NCBI GenBank assembly: GCA_030147325.1
Contig: JASLAA010000030.1
Coordinates: 1-19,677, forward strand
DNA from: Arthrobacter sp.
GTDB lineage: Bacteria > Actinomycetota > Actinomycetes > Actinomycetales > Micrococcaceae
DNA: 19,677 bases
Direction of reading: 5' to 3'
Shown here: piece after piece, positions 13,928 through 19,677 of the stretch
How positions within the stretch are numbered: the first letter of the stretch is position 1
How the letters are laid out: every line of letters starts with the position of its first letter
The notes under the pieces: model-generated
The model's input: only the letters and a program-made list of their open reading frames with translations
What the model was told of the DNA's origin: nothing
Database searches by the model: none
Translations under genes and position numbers: made by a program

Positions 13928-16090
13928 ATGACTGACACCGCACGCCGCCTGCTGCCCATGGCCGGCCACACCAAGGGCAAGCGCAGTGCCGTCACCTGCG
14001 CGCTCAAGTGTGACAACGCCTGCTCCGATGCCGTCTGCAACACCAGCAGCAACAACTACTTCCGCGACATCGTCTCGAGCGAGTTCTCGCGACGCAAGGC
14101 ACTCGGGGTGGGAGCCGCGGGCGCATTGACGCTCCTCGTCGCCTCGCAGACGGGGGCACCGTCCGCGCAGGCGGCTCCGGGGAAGAAGCCGGGTCCCGGC
14201 GGGAAGCTCGCCTTCACCCCCATCGCACCCGTCGACGCCATGGTCGACGACATGGTCGTGCCGCAGGGCTACGGCTGGAAGCCGGTGATCCGCTGGGGCG
14301 ATCCCCTGTTCGCGAACTCCCCGGCCTTCGACCCGAACAACCAGACGGCCGCCGCGCAGGCACTGCAGTTCGGCTACAACTGCGACTACACCGACATCCT
14401 CGAGATCGAGGGCAGCAAGGGCCGGCGCGCCGTGCTCTTCGCGAACCACGAGTACACCAACGAGACCATCATGGTGCCGCCGACCATGCCCGCCGCCGAG
14501 GTGCGCGGCATCGGCAAGGCAGCGCACGGCCTGGCCGTCGTCGAACTCGAGCGCAAGAACAAGAACAAGCCCTGGTCCTACGTGCAGGGCGCTCCGCTGA
14601 ACCGCCGCTACCTGACCACCACGCCCTACGAGGTGACGGGCCCGGCCGCGGGCTCGGACCTGCTCAAGACCATCGACGACCCCGCCGGCCGTACCATCCT
14701 CGGCACGCTGGGCAACTGCGCCGGCGGCACCACGCCGTGGGGCACCATCCTCTCCGGCGAGGAGAACTTCAACGGCTACTTCGTGGCCACGGGCACCAGT
14801 GACGGCGACCGCCGCTACGGCATCTCGAGCCGCCCCACCTCGCGCGGCTGGGAGGTCGACGAAGCCCGCTTCGACACCCGCAACCCCGGATACGAGAACG
14901 AGAAGCACCGCTTCGGCTACATCGTCGAGGTGGATCCCTTCGACCCGACGTCGACGCCGAAGAAGCACTCGGCGCTCGGCCGTTTCAAGCACGAGGGCGC
15001 GAACGTGACGGTCTCCTCGACGGGGCATGTCGTGGCCTACATGGGCGACGACGAGCGCTTCGACTACCTCTACAAGTTCGTGTCGAAGAACCGCGTCCAG
15101 CCGGGAACGAGCCCGGCGGCCCGCCGCGCCAACATGACGCTGCTGAGCGAGGGCTCGCTGTACGTTGCGCGCTTCCAAGGCAACTCCGTCGCCGAGATCG
15201 ACGGCTCCGGTGCACTGCCCTCCGACGGCGCCTTCGACGGCGTCGGGGAGTGGCTCCCGCTGCTCATCGACAACAGGTCGGTCGTGCCCGGTATGACCGC
15301 AGCCGAGGTGGCCGTCTTCACCCGTCTCGCGGCGGACAAGATGGGCCCCACCAAGATGGACCGCTGCGAGGATGTGGAGCCCAACCCGCTCACCGGCAAG
15401 GTCTACGTGGCGTGCACGAACAACACCAACCGCGGTGTCGGGGCGAACGCCCTGGCGGACGAGGCGAACCCCCGCACGCAGAACCGCGACGGTCACATCG
15501 TCGAACTCACCGAGGCCGGCAACAACGCGACCGGAACGCGCTTCACCTGGAACCTGCTCCTCGTCTGCGGCGATCCGGCTCGCAACCCGGCCACGTACTT
15601 CGGCGGTTACCCGAAGGACAAGGTCTCGCCGATCTCCTGCCCGGACAACGTGGCCTTCGACTCCGAGGGCAACCTGTGGATCTCGACGGACGGCCAGCCG
15701 GGCACGATCGGTTTCAACGACGGCCTCTTCAAGGTGGGGCTCGTCGGAGCCGAGCGCGGACGCGTCCAGCAGTTCCTCGCCGTCCCGCGTGAGGCCGAGA
15801 CCTGCGGACCCATCATCCATGACCAGGACGGCAGCGTCTTCGTCGCCGTGCAGCACCCGGGCGAGGACGGCAGCTGGGCTGCCCAGTCCTCCCTCTTCCC
15901 GGACTACGTGCCTCTCGGTGGCCGACCCGGCAAGGGCGAGGCGGCCATCCCGCGTCCGTCGGTGGTGCAGGTCTACCGTGGATCGGAAGGACCGAAGGAG
16001 GACCACTCGGGCCGTGGGCGCGGGCGCCAGCCCGGCAAGCCGCGGCCCAAGGGCTCCGACAAGGTCCGTGGCGGCGGCGACGGCAAGTAG
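13928..16090 (+). CDS. phoX: PhoX-family alkaline phosphatase, Tat-exported
   Basis: This 720-residue protein is of the PhoX / DUF839 type: monomeric secreted phosphatases that release phosphate from organic esters and use iron and calcium. The N-terminal 53 residues are hydrophilic and contain Cys24, Cys28, Cys32 and Cys37. They are followed by a Tat signal, SRRKAL at residues 54-59, a hydrophobic core, and a likely AQA-A cleavage near residue 82. The mature part shows family blocks such as VLFANHEYTNE, GNCAGGTTPWGTILSGEENFNGYF, GRFKHEGANV, MDRCEDVEPNP and PDNVAFDSEGNLWISTDG. The Glu-, Cys- and Asp-rich blocks are where the family binds Fe and Ca. ATG 13928 is chosen for the GAGAGG site just upstream. 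The tail is Gly/Lys/Arg-rich. A PHO box precedes the gene and a strong hairpin follows it. Confidence 0.93.
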   Translation: MTDTARRLLPMAGHTKGKRSAVTCALKCDNACSDAVCNTSSNNYFRDIVSSEFSRRKALGVGAAGALTLLVASQTGAPSAQAAPGKKPGPGGKLAFTPIAPVDAMVDDMVVPQGYGWKPVIRWGDPLFANSPAFDPNNQTAAAQALQFGYNCDYTDILEIEGSKGRRAVLFANHEYTNETIMVPPTMPAAEVRGIGKAAHGLAVVELERKNKNKPWSYVQGAPLNRRYLTTTPYEVTGPAAGSDLLKTIDDPAGRTILGTLGNCAGGTTPWGTILSGEENFNGYFVATGTSDGDRRYGISSRPTSRGWEVDEARFDTRNPGYENEKHRFGYIVEVDPFDPTSTPKKHSALGRFKHEGANVTVSSTGHVVAYMGDDERFDYLYKFVSKNRVQPGTSPAARRANMTLLSEGSLYVARFQGNSVAEIDGSGALPSDGAFDGVGEWLPLLIDNRSVVPGMTAAEVAVFTRLAADKMGPTKMDRCEDVEPNPLTGKVYVACTNNTNRGVGANALADEANPRTQNRDGHIVELTEAGNNATGTRFTWNLLLVCGDPARNPATYFGGYPKDKVSPISCPDNVAFDSEGNLWISTDGQPGTIGFNDGLFKVGLVGAERGRVQQFLAVPREAETCGPIIHDQDGSVFVAVQHPGEDGSWAAQSSLFPDYVPLGGRPGKGEAAIPRPSVVQVYRGSEGPKEDHSGRGRGRQPGKPRPKGSDKVRGGGDGK

Positions 16091-16102
16091 CTCCTGATTC
16101 CT

Positions 16103-16140
16103 GCGGACGCACCCCCTCCCTCCGGAGGGGGTGCGTTCGC
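16103..16140 (+). terminator. Strong GC-rich hairpin terminator after phoX
   Basis: A stem of 17 bp with one G-T wobble (core ACGCACCCCCTCC / GGAGGGGGTGCGT, 13 perfect pairs) encloses a 4-nt loop, starting 13 bp after the phoX stop. No long T-run follows, as is usual in high-GC actinobacteria. It separates phoX from the menD promoter that begins about 12 bp later. Confidence 0.85.
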
Positions 16141-16151
16141 GTCCGGGATGT

Positions 16152-16157
16152 GAGGAT
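16152..16157 (+). promoter_or_regulatory. Candidate -10 box of a leaderless promoter, menD
   Basis: GAGGAT lies exactly 6 nt before the GTG at 16164. It differs from TANNNT only at the first base but has the leaderless spacing seen at menC and the MFS gene. It could alternatively act as a ribosome-binding site, since GAGGA sits 7 nt before the start. Confidence 0.35.
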
Positions 16158-16163
16158 GGTCCC

Positions 16164-17912
16164 GTGACCGAATCAGCTCAACACCCCCGCGATCCCCTCG
16201 ACTCGGCCGCTGCGGCCTCGCGAGCCGTGCGCGCGCTGGTCGCGGGGGGCGTCTCCGATGTCGTCGTCGCCCCGGGATCGCGGAGCGCGCCGCTCGCCTA
16301 CGCCCTCGCGGAGGCCGAGGCCGCCGGTCTCGTCCGGCTCCATGTACGCATCGACGAGAGATCGGGTGCCTTCACCGCGCTGGGTCTCGCGCTCGGCGGG
16401 CAGCGCCCAGCTGCCGTGGTGACGACGTCGGGCACGGCGGTGGGTGAGCTCCTGCCGGCCGTGATGGAGGCGAACCATGCCTCGGTGCCGTTGGTGGTCA
16501 TCTCGGCCGACCGGCCCGGAGAGCTGAGGGGCACGGGCGCCAATCAGACCACGGTGCAGCCGGGACTGTTCGGAGTCCACGTCCGCAGGGGGCTGGACGT
16601 CGCTGCGGGTGATGATCCTGCTGCCCTGATCGACGGGGCACTGCAGGCCGCGGCCGGGCATCCGGTGCAGGGAGTGCCCACCTGCCCGCCCGGGCCAGTC
16701 CACCTGAATCTCGCCTTCCGCGACCCGCTCGTCCCCGGGGATGCTGCTGCACCCCTCGACGGTGACGGCGATGCCGGCCCGCGCTTCGCGGCGTCGTCCG
16801 CGGAGGACTCCGGGGCCGCTGCAGCGGCTGCCGGCCGGCGCACGGAGGAGCGGGACACGGCCGACAGGCCGCTGCCGGAGGGGGCCACCACCGTCGTCGT
16901 CGCAGGTCACGGAGCCGGAGAGCTTGCGGCCGTCTTCGCGGCGCACCTCGATCTCCCGCTCCTCGCGGAGCCGTCGTCCAATGCGCGCTTCGGCAGCAGT
17001 GCCATCGCGCCGTACCGGCTGCTGCTCGAGCACCTCGGTCCCTCGATCACGCGCGTGGTGACCTTCGGACGGCCTACGCTGTCGCGGCCCGTGACGGCAC
17101 TGCTGGCGCGGAGCGACGTCGAGCACGCCCTCTACCTGCCGTCGCCCGTGGCATGGTTCGAGCAGGGCCGGAGGTCCGAGCGCATCATCGACAACCTGCC
17201 GGAGCTGCTGGAGTTCGCCGGTCGCGGTGCGGACGGGTGGCTGCGGAGCTGGCGCGAGGCAGGTGCTGCCGCGGACGCCGCGATCCGCACGCTGCTCGAG
17301 GACGAGGAGGGCATCTCGGGCCCGCAGGTCGCGGACGCGGTCTGGGAGCACACGGACGGGAACCTGGTGCTCGGCTCGTCGAACCCCATCCGGGACGTGG
17401 ACCTGGTCGCGTCCACCGACTGGCACCCCCTCGAGGTCTTCGCCAACCGGGGGCTGGCCGGGATCGACGGCACCATCTCGACGGCCACGGGCATCGCCCT
17501 CGCGGCAGGTATCCCGACGCGCACCCTGATGGGTGACCTGACCTTCCTGCATGACGTCGGTGGGCTGTTCCTCGGCAGTGGCGAGGCGCAGCCGGACCTC
17601 CACCTCGTCGTCCTCAACGACGGCGGTGGCGGCATCTTCGGCCTGCTCGAGCACGGCTCCGACACCACGACGGCGCGGTACGGTGCCGTCGTCGAGCGCC
17701 TGTTCGGAACACCTCATACCGTCGACCTCGCAGCGATAGCGGCCGCCTACGGACTCCGCTACGAACGGGTGACGACGACGGCGGACCTGGACGCTGCGCT
17801 GGAGCGGCCCATCCGGGGCCGCTCCATCCTCGAGGTCCGCGCCGACAGGGCCTCGCTCCGGGACCTGCACGCACGGATCCGCCGTGCGGTCGCCGAGGTC
17901 ACCGTCCACTAG
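16164..17912 (+). CDS. menD: SEPHCHC synthase (menaquinone biosynthesis)
   Basis: MenD is a thiamine-diphosphate enzyme that joins isochorismate and 2-oxoglutarate to form SEPHCHC, the first committed step of menaquinone synthesis. The 582-residue length is normal for actinobacteria. Visible marks are the N-terminal VVVAPGSRSAPLAYAL, the cofactor-activating Glu65 in RIDERSGAFTALGLALG, VTTSGTAVGELLPAVMEA, and ISADRPGELRGTGANQT. In the C-terminal domain Asp458 of GDLTFLHDVGGL and Asn485 of LNDGGGGIFGLLE form the ThDP/Mg binding motif. A variable acidic, alanine-rich linker (residues about 190-240) joins the first and middle domains. GTG 16164 is preferred to an ATG at 16131, which lies inside the phoX terminator stem. 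The gene appears to be transcribed alone. Confidence 0.95.
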   Translation: MTESAQHPRDPLDSAAAASRAVRALVAGGVSDVVVAPGSRSAPLAYALAEAEAAGLVRLHVRIDERSGAFTALGLALGGQRPAAVVTTSGTAVGELLPAVMEANHASVPLVVISADRPGELRGTGANQTTVQPGLFGVHVRRGLDVAAGDDPAALIDGALQAAAGHPVQGVPTCPPGPVHLNLAFRDPLVPGDAAAPLDGDGDAGPRFAASSAEDSGAAAAAAGRRTEERDTADRPLPEGATTVVVAGHGAGELAAVFAAHLDLPLLAEPSSNARFGSSAIAPYRLLLEHLGPSITRVVTFGRPTLSRPVTALLARSDVEHALYLPSPVAWFEQGRRSERIIDNLPELLEFAGRGADGWLRSWREAGAAADAAIRTLLEDEEGISGPQVADAVWEHTDGNLVLGSSNPIRDVDLVASTDWHPLEVFANRGLAGIDGTISTATGIALAAGIPTRTLMGDLTFLHDVGGLFLGSGEAQPDLHLVVLNDGGGGIFGLLEHGSDTTTARYGAVVERLFGTPHTVDLAAIAAAYGLRYERVTTTADLDAALERPIRGRSILEVRADRASLRDLHARIRRAVAEVTVH

Positions 17913-17918
17913 GCCGCG

Positions 17919-17948
17919 GTCAGAGCACCTTTTACGTCAGAGCACCTT
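17919..17948. repeat. 13-bp direct repeat at the 3' end of the amino-acid ABC ATPase gene
   Basis: GTCAGAGCACCTT occurs at 17919-17931 and 17936-17948, 17 bp apart. The second copy includes the stop and last codons of the minus-strand ATPase gene, so the first looks like a short tandem duplication of that gene's end. It lies in the 24-bp gap to the convergent menD stop. No function is evident. Confidence 0.8.
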
Positions 17949-18713
17949 CGACAGGAACAGCCGGGTCCGCTCGTGCTGGGGGTTCCCGAGGACGTCCTCG
18001 GGCTTGCCCTGCTCGACGACGACCCCGCCGTCCATGAACACCACGCGGTCGCCGACCTCCCGCGCGAACCCCATCTCGTGCGTGACCACCATCATGGTCA
18101 TGCCCTCCCTGGCCAGCTGCTTCATCACCTCGAGGACGTCACCGACGAGCTCCGGGTCCAGGGCGCTGGTCGGCTCGTCGAAGAGCATCATGTCCGGGTC
18201 CATCGACAGCGCACGCGCGATCGCCACGCGTTGCTGCTGACCGCCGGAGAGCTGCGAGGGGAATGCGTCCGCCTTCTCCGCGAGGCCGACCTTCGCGAGA
18301 TTCTTCCGCGCGATCTCCGTGGCCTCGGCCTTGCCGCGCTTCTTCGCCCGCTGCTGGGCGAGGGTGAGGTTCTTCAGCACTGTGAGGTGCGGGAAGAGGT
18401 TGAACTGCTGGAAGACCATCCCGATGCGCGTGCGGACGCCGTCGAGGTCCGTCTCGCTGTCCGTGATGTCGATCCCCTCCACCAGGACGGTGCCGGTCGT
18501 GGGCTCCTCGAGGCGGTTGACGCAGCGCAGGAGAGTGGACTTGCCGGAGCCGGACGGGCCGATGACGCAGACCACCTCGCCCTGGTCCACGTGGAAGTCG
18601 ATGCCCTTGAGCACCTCGTTGTCGCCGAAGTTCTTGCAGAGCGCCCGGATCTCGATCGCGGGCACCGCCCCTGCTGATCCGCGCCCTGCCGTCTCCGCTG
18701 CTGTGTGGGACAT
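17937..18713 (-). CDS. Polar amino acid ABC transporter ATP-binding protein (GlnQ-like)
   Basis: This 258-residue ATPase powers a polar amino-acid (PAAT) importer at the cytoplasmic membrane face. All ABC motifs are present: Walker A GPSGSGKST at residues 52-60, the Q-loop in MVFQQFNLFPH, the signature LSGGQQQR, Walker B MMLFDEPTSALDPE, and the switch His in VVTHEMGFA. The stretch FNLFPHLTVLKN and the VVEQGKPEDVLGNP tail are typical of the GlnQ/HisP group. It lies just downstream of its permease. ATG 18713 is used here; an in-frame GTG at 18722 overlaps the permease stop as GTGA and would add three residues. The amino acid carried (glutamine, glutamate, arginine or other) cannot be told. Confidence 0.95.
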   Translation of the reverse strand: MSHTAAETAGRGSAGAVPAIEIRALCKNFGDNEVLKGIDFHVDQGEVVCVIGPSGSGKSTLLRCVNRLEEPTTGTVLVEGIDITDSETDLDGVRTRIGMVFQQFNLFPHLTVLKNLTLAQQRAKKRGKAEATEIARKNLAKVGLAEKADAFPSQLSGGQQQRVAIARALSMDPDMMLFDEPTSALDPELVGDVLEVMKQLAREGMTMMVVTHEMGFAREVGDRVVFMDGGVVVEQGKPEDVLGNPQHERTRLFLSKVL

Positions 18714-18718
18714 CGGGA

Positions 18719-19504
18719 TCACCGGCCTCTCTTGTTGTGTCGTTCGAGCTTCGCGACCAGCTGCGTGAGCGGGAGCGTGATGACCAGGTAGAGCAGCGCG
18801 GCGACGACGAGCGGCGTGGCGTTGGCCTGGTTGGTGAGGGAGTCCCGCGCGAACGTGGTGAGCTCCCGGTCCGCGATGGCCATGCCAGCGATGAACAGCA
18901 GGGAGGTGTCCTTGATGAGGATCACGAGCTCGTTGGTCAGCGGCGGGGTGATGATGCGGAACGCCTGCGGCAGGACCACGGTCGCCATCGTCCAGGCGGA
19001 ACCCATGCCGAGCGAGCGTGCTGCTTCCACCTGGCCCCTGGGGACCGCTTCGATGCCGGCACGGATGGTCTCCGCGATGTAGGCCGCCGAGACGACGATC
19101 AGTCCGAGCAGTCCGGCGCCGACGCTGCCACCCGGAGGCTGCCACTGGAAGGCGATCGGCACGGCGAAGGCGAAGCCGAAGATGACGAGCAGCGCCGGCA
19201 GTCCACGGAACAGTTCGATGTAGCCCGTCGCCAGCCAGCGGTAGGGGAGAACGGGGGAGAGCTTCATGAGCGCCAGCAGCAGGCCGAACAGCATGCCACC
19301 GACGAAGGCGATCGCCGTGTAGATGACGGTGTTCTTGGCCGCGATCGTCAGGATCTGCGGGAAGGTCTCCCGGGCGACGTCGAGATTGAAGAAGTAGGGC
19401 TGGATCCTGCCCCAGTCCGCCGAGAGGACGACGAAGAGGATGACGGCGGCGAACACGGCATAGAGGATGCCCTGGGTCAGCCGTCTGCGGGTTGAACGTT
19501 TCAC
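18719..19504 (-). CDS. Polar amino acid ABC transporter permease (GlnP/HisM-like)
   Basis: This is a 261-residue membrane subunit of a PAAT importer. A basic N-terminus (MKRSTRRR) leads into the first helix. A second core begins near residue 52 (QILTIAAKNTVIYTAIAF), where the conserved transmembrane domain of the family starts. The EAA loop, IRAGIEAVPRGQVEAARSLG and the following LPQAFRIITPPLTNE, lies near residues 160-195 and contacts the ATPase. GTG 19504 is chosen because AAGGAAGG lies upstream and homologous permeases begin with a short basic stretch. A longer ATG start at 19615 would run through the hairpin loop of the terminal inverted repeat and is not credible. The solute-binding protein gene is expected upstream, beyond the window's right edge. 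The first 25 codons are repeated in inverted form at the end of the window. Confidence 0.93.
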   Translation of the reverse strand: MKRSTRRRLTQGILYAVFAAVILFVVLSADWGRIQPYFFNLDVARETFPQILTIAAKNTVIYTAIAFVGGMLFGLLLALMKLSPVLPYRWLATGYIELFRGLPALLVIFGFAFAVPIAFQWQPPGGSVGAGLLGLIVVSAAYIAETIRAGIEAVPRGQVEAARSLGMGSAWTMATVVLPQAFRIITPPLTNELVILIKDTSLLFIAGMAIADRELTTFARDSLTNQANATPLVVAALLYLVITLPLTQLVAKLERHNKRGR

Positions 19505-19529
19505 GCGTGGAACTACCTTCCTTCGGGGA

Positions 19530-19577
19530 GGGGCACCGCCAGGGCCCCGGCCACCACCGGGGCCCTGGCAGTGCCCC
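19530..19577 (-). terminator. GC-rich hairpin upstream of the amino-acid permease gene
   Basis: At the centre of the inverted repeat, arms of about 21 bp flank a 6-nt loop. In minus-strand RNA the single mismatch becomes a G-U pair, so the stem is continuous in that direction. A hairpin of this kind would suit a terminator or attenuator between a highly expressed solute-binding protein gene (outside the window) and the permease. How much of the stem is natural is uncertain because the surrounding symmetry may be artefactual. Confidence 0.5.
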
Positions 19578-19602
19578 TCCCCGAAGGAAGGTAGTTCCAC
19601 GC

Positions 19603-19677
19603 GTGAAACGTTCAACCCGCAGACGGCTGACCCAGGGCATCCTCTATGCCGTGTTCGCCGCCGTCATCCTCTTCGTC
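19603..19677 (+). pseudogene. Inverted duplicate of the permease gene 5' end (25 codons, cut by window end)
   Basis: From GTG 19603 the plus strand encodes the same 25 residues as the start of the minus-strand permease (MKRSTRRRLTQG and onward), with identical DNA sequence and the same upstream AAGGAAGG. The frame is open at the window end. Such identity, including synonymous positions, points to an assembly fold-back or a very recent duplication rather than a second functional gene. Confidence 0.6.

Larger units (their letters stand above)
19430..19677. repeat. Near-perfect 121-bp inverted repeat reaching the end of the window
   Basis: Bases 19557-19677 are the reverse complement of 19430-19550, around a 6-nt loop (CCACCA, 19551-19556). 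I compared the arms base by base; the only mismatch is C19537 against A19570. The outer 75 bp of each arm carry the 5' end of the permease gene. The right arm stops only because the window ends, so the true symmetry may extend further. A fold-back assembly or library artefact is the likeliest cause. Confidence 0.95.

Noticed and set aside
13847..16006. 719-codon open frame antisense to phoX
   Set aside because: It mirrors the G/C third-position bias of phoX. Its product is a run of Val/Arg/Gly/Ala with no motif, and phoX on the other strand is certain.
16173..17909. 578-codon frame antisense to menD
   Set aside because: menD is complete and conserved on the plus strand; the antisense product has no motif.
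18719..19615. Longer permease start at ATG 19615
   Set aside because: The added residues come from the hairpin and the inverted copy, are Gly/Pro-rich and not conserved in such permeases. GTG 19504 has a ribosome-binding site.
17937..19640. Single 567-codon minus-strand frame that would fuse extra sequence to the ABC ATPase
   Set aside because: Its upstream half is an out-of-frame reading of the permease and of the terminal palindrome. The ATPase begins at ATG 18713 or GTG 18722.

Overview
The window is high-GC DNA with strong G/C bias at third codon positions. It looks like an actinobacterium of the Micrococcaceae / Arthrobacter type. Supporting signs are GTG/TTG starts, several probably leaderless genes with a TANNNT-like -10 box about 6 nt before the start codon, menaquinone genes (menC, menD), an actinobacterial-type PhoX and an 11-bp-repeat PHO box. 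The genus is inferred; no marker gene is present. All gene families are recognisable except one small orphan ORF (8206-8508) and one conserved-looking partner of an alcohol dehydrogenase (9844-10434). I found no RNA gene, CRISPR array, insertion sequence, prophage or defence island.

Layout, left to right. (1) 1-3512, plus strand: end of an arabinose-type sugar-uptake operon, with two ABC permeases (the first cut by the window edge), a GH51 alpha-L-arabinofuranosidase and an aldose 1-epimerase joined by ATGA coupling. (2) 3521-4777: an ACGG tandem repeat, a minus-strand thymidylate-kinase-like protein whose only sensible start is CTG, and a DUF1772 membrane protein. (3) 4839-8171: a minus-strand SLC13/DASS anion transporter, divergent from a dienelactone-hydrolase-family gene followed by two overlapping crcB fluoride-channel genes. 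(4) 8172-9818: a region with a weak small ORF and repeats, then an MFS transporter. (5) 9844-12606, minus strand: a zinc alcohol dehydrogenase with its downstream partner, and a PAP2-family membrane phosphatase. (6) 12684-17912, plus strand: menC, then phoX behind a likely PHO box, a strong terminator, and menD. (7) 17937-19504, minus strand: ATPase and permease of a polar amino-acid ABC importer.

How the genes work together. Region 1 imports arabinose or arabino-oligosaccharides, releases arabinose and interconverts its anomers. menC and menD belong to the o-succinylbenzoate route to menaquinone, but phoX, with its own probable phosphate control, lies between them. The ABC importer is missing its solute-binding protein, expected just beyond the right edge.

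The most unusual structure is the right end. Positions 19557-19677 are the reverse complement of 19430-19550 with one mismatch, around a 6-nt loop. This copies the first 25 codons of the permease gene in inverted orientation up to the last base. The likeliest explanation is a fold-back assembly or library artefact seeded by a real GC-rich hairpin; a true inverted duplication or a hairpin replicon end is possible but less likely. I did not find a convincing new multi-gene system.
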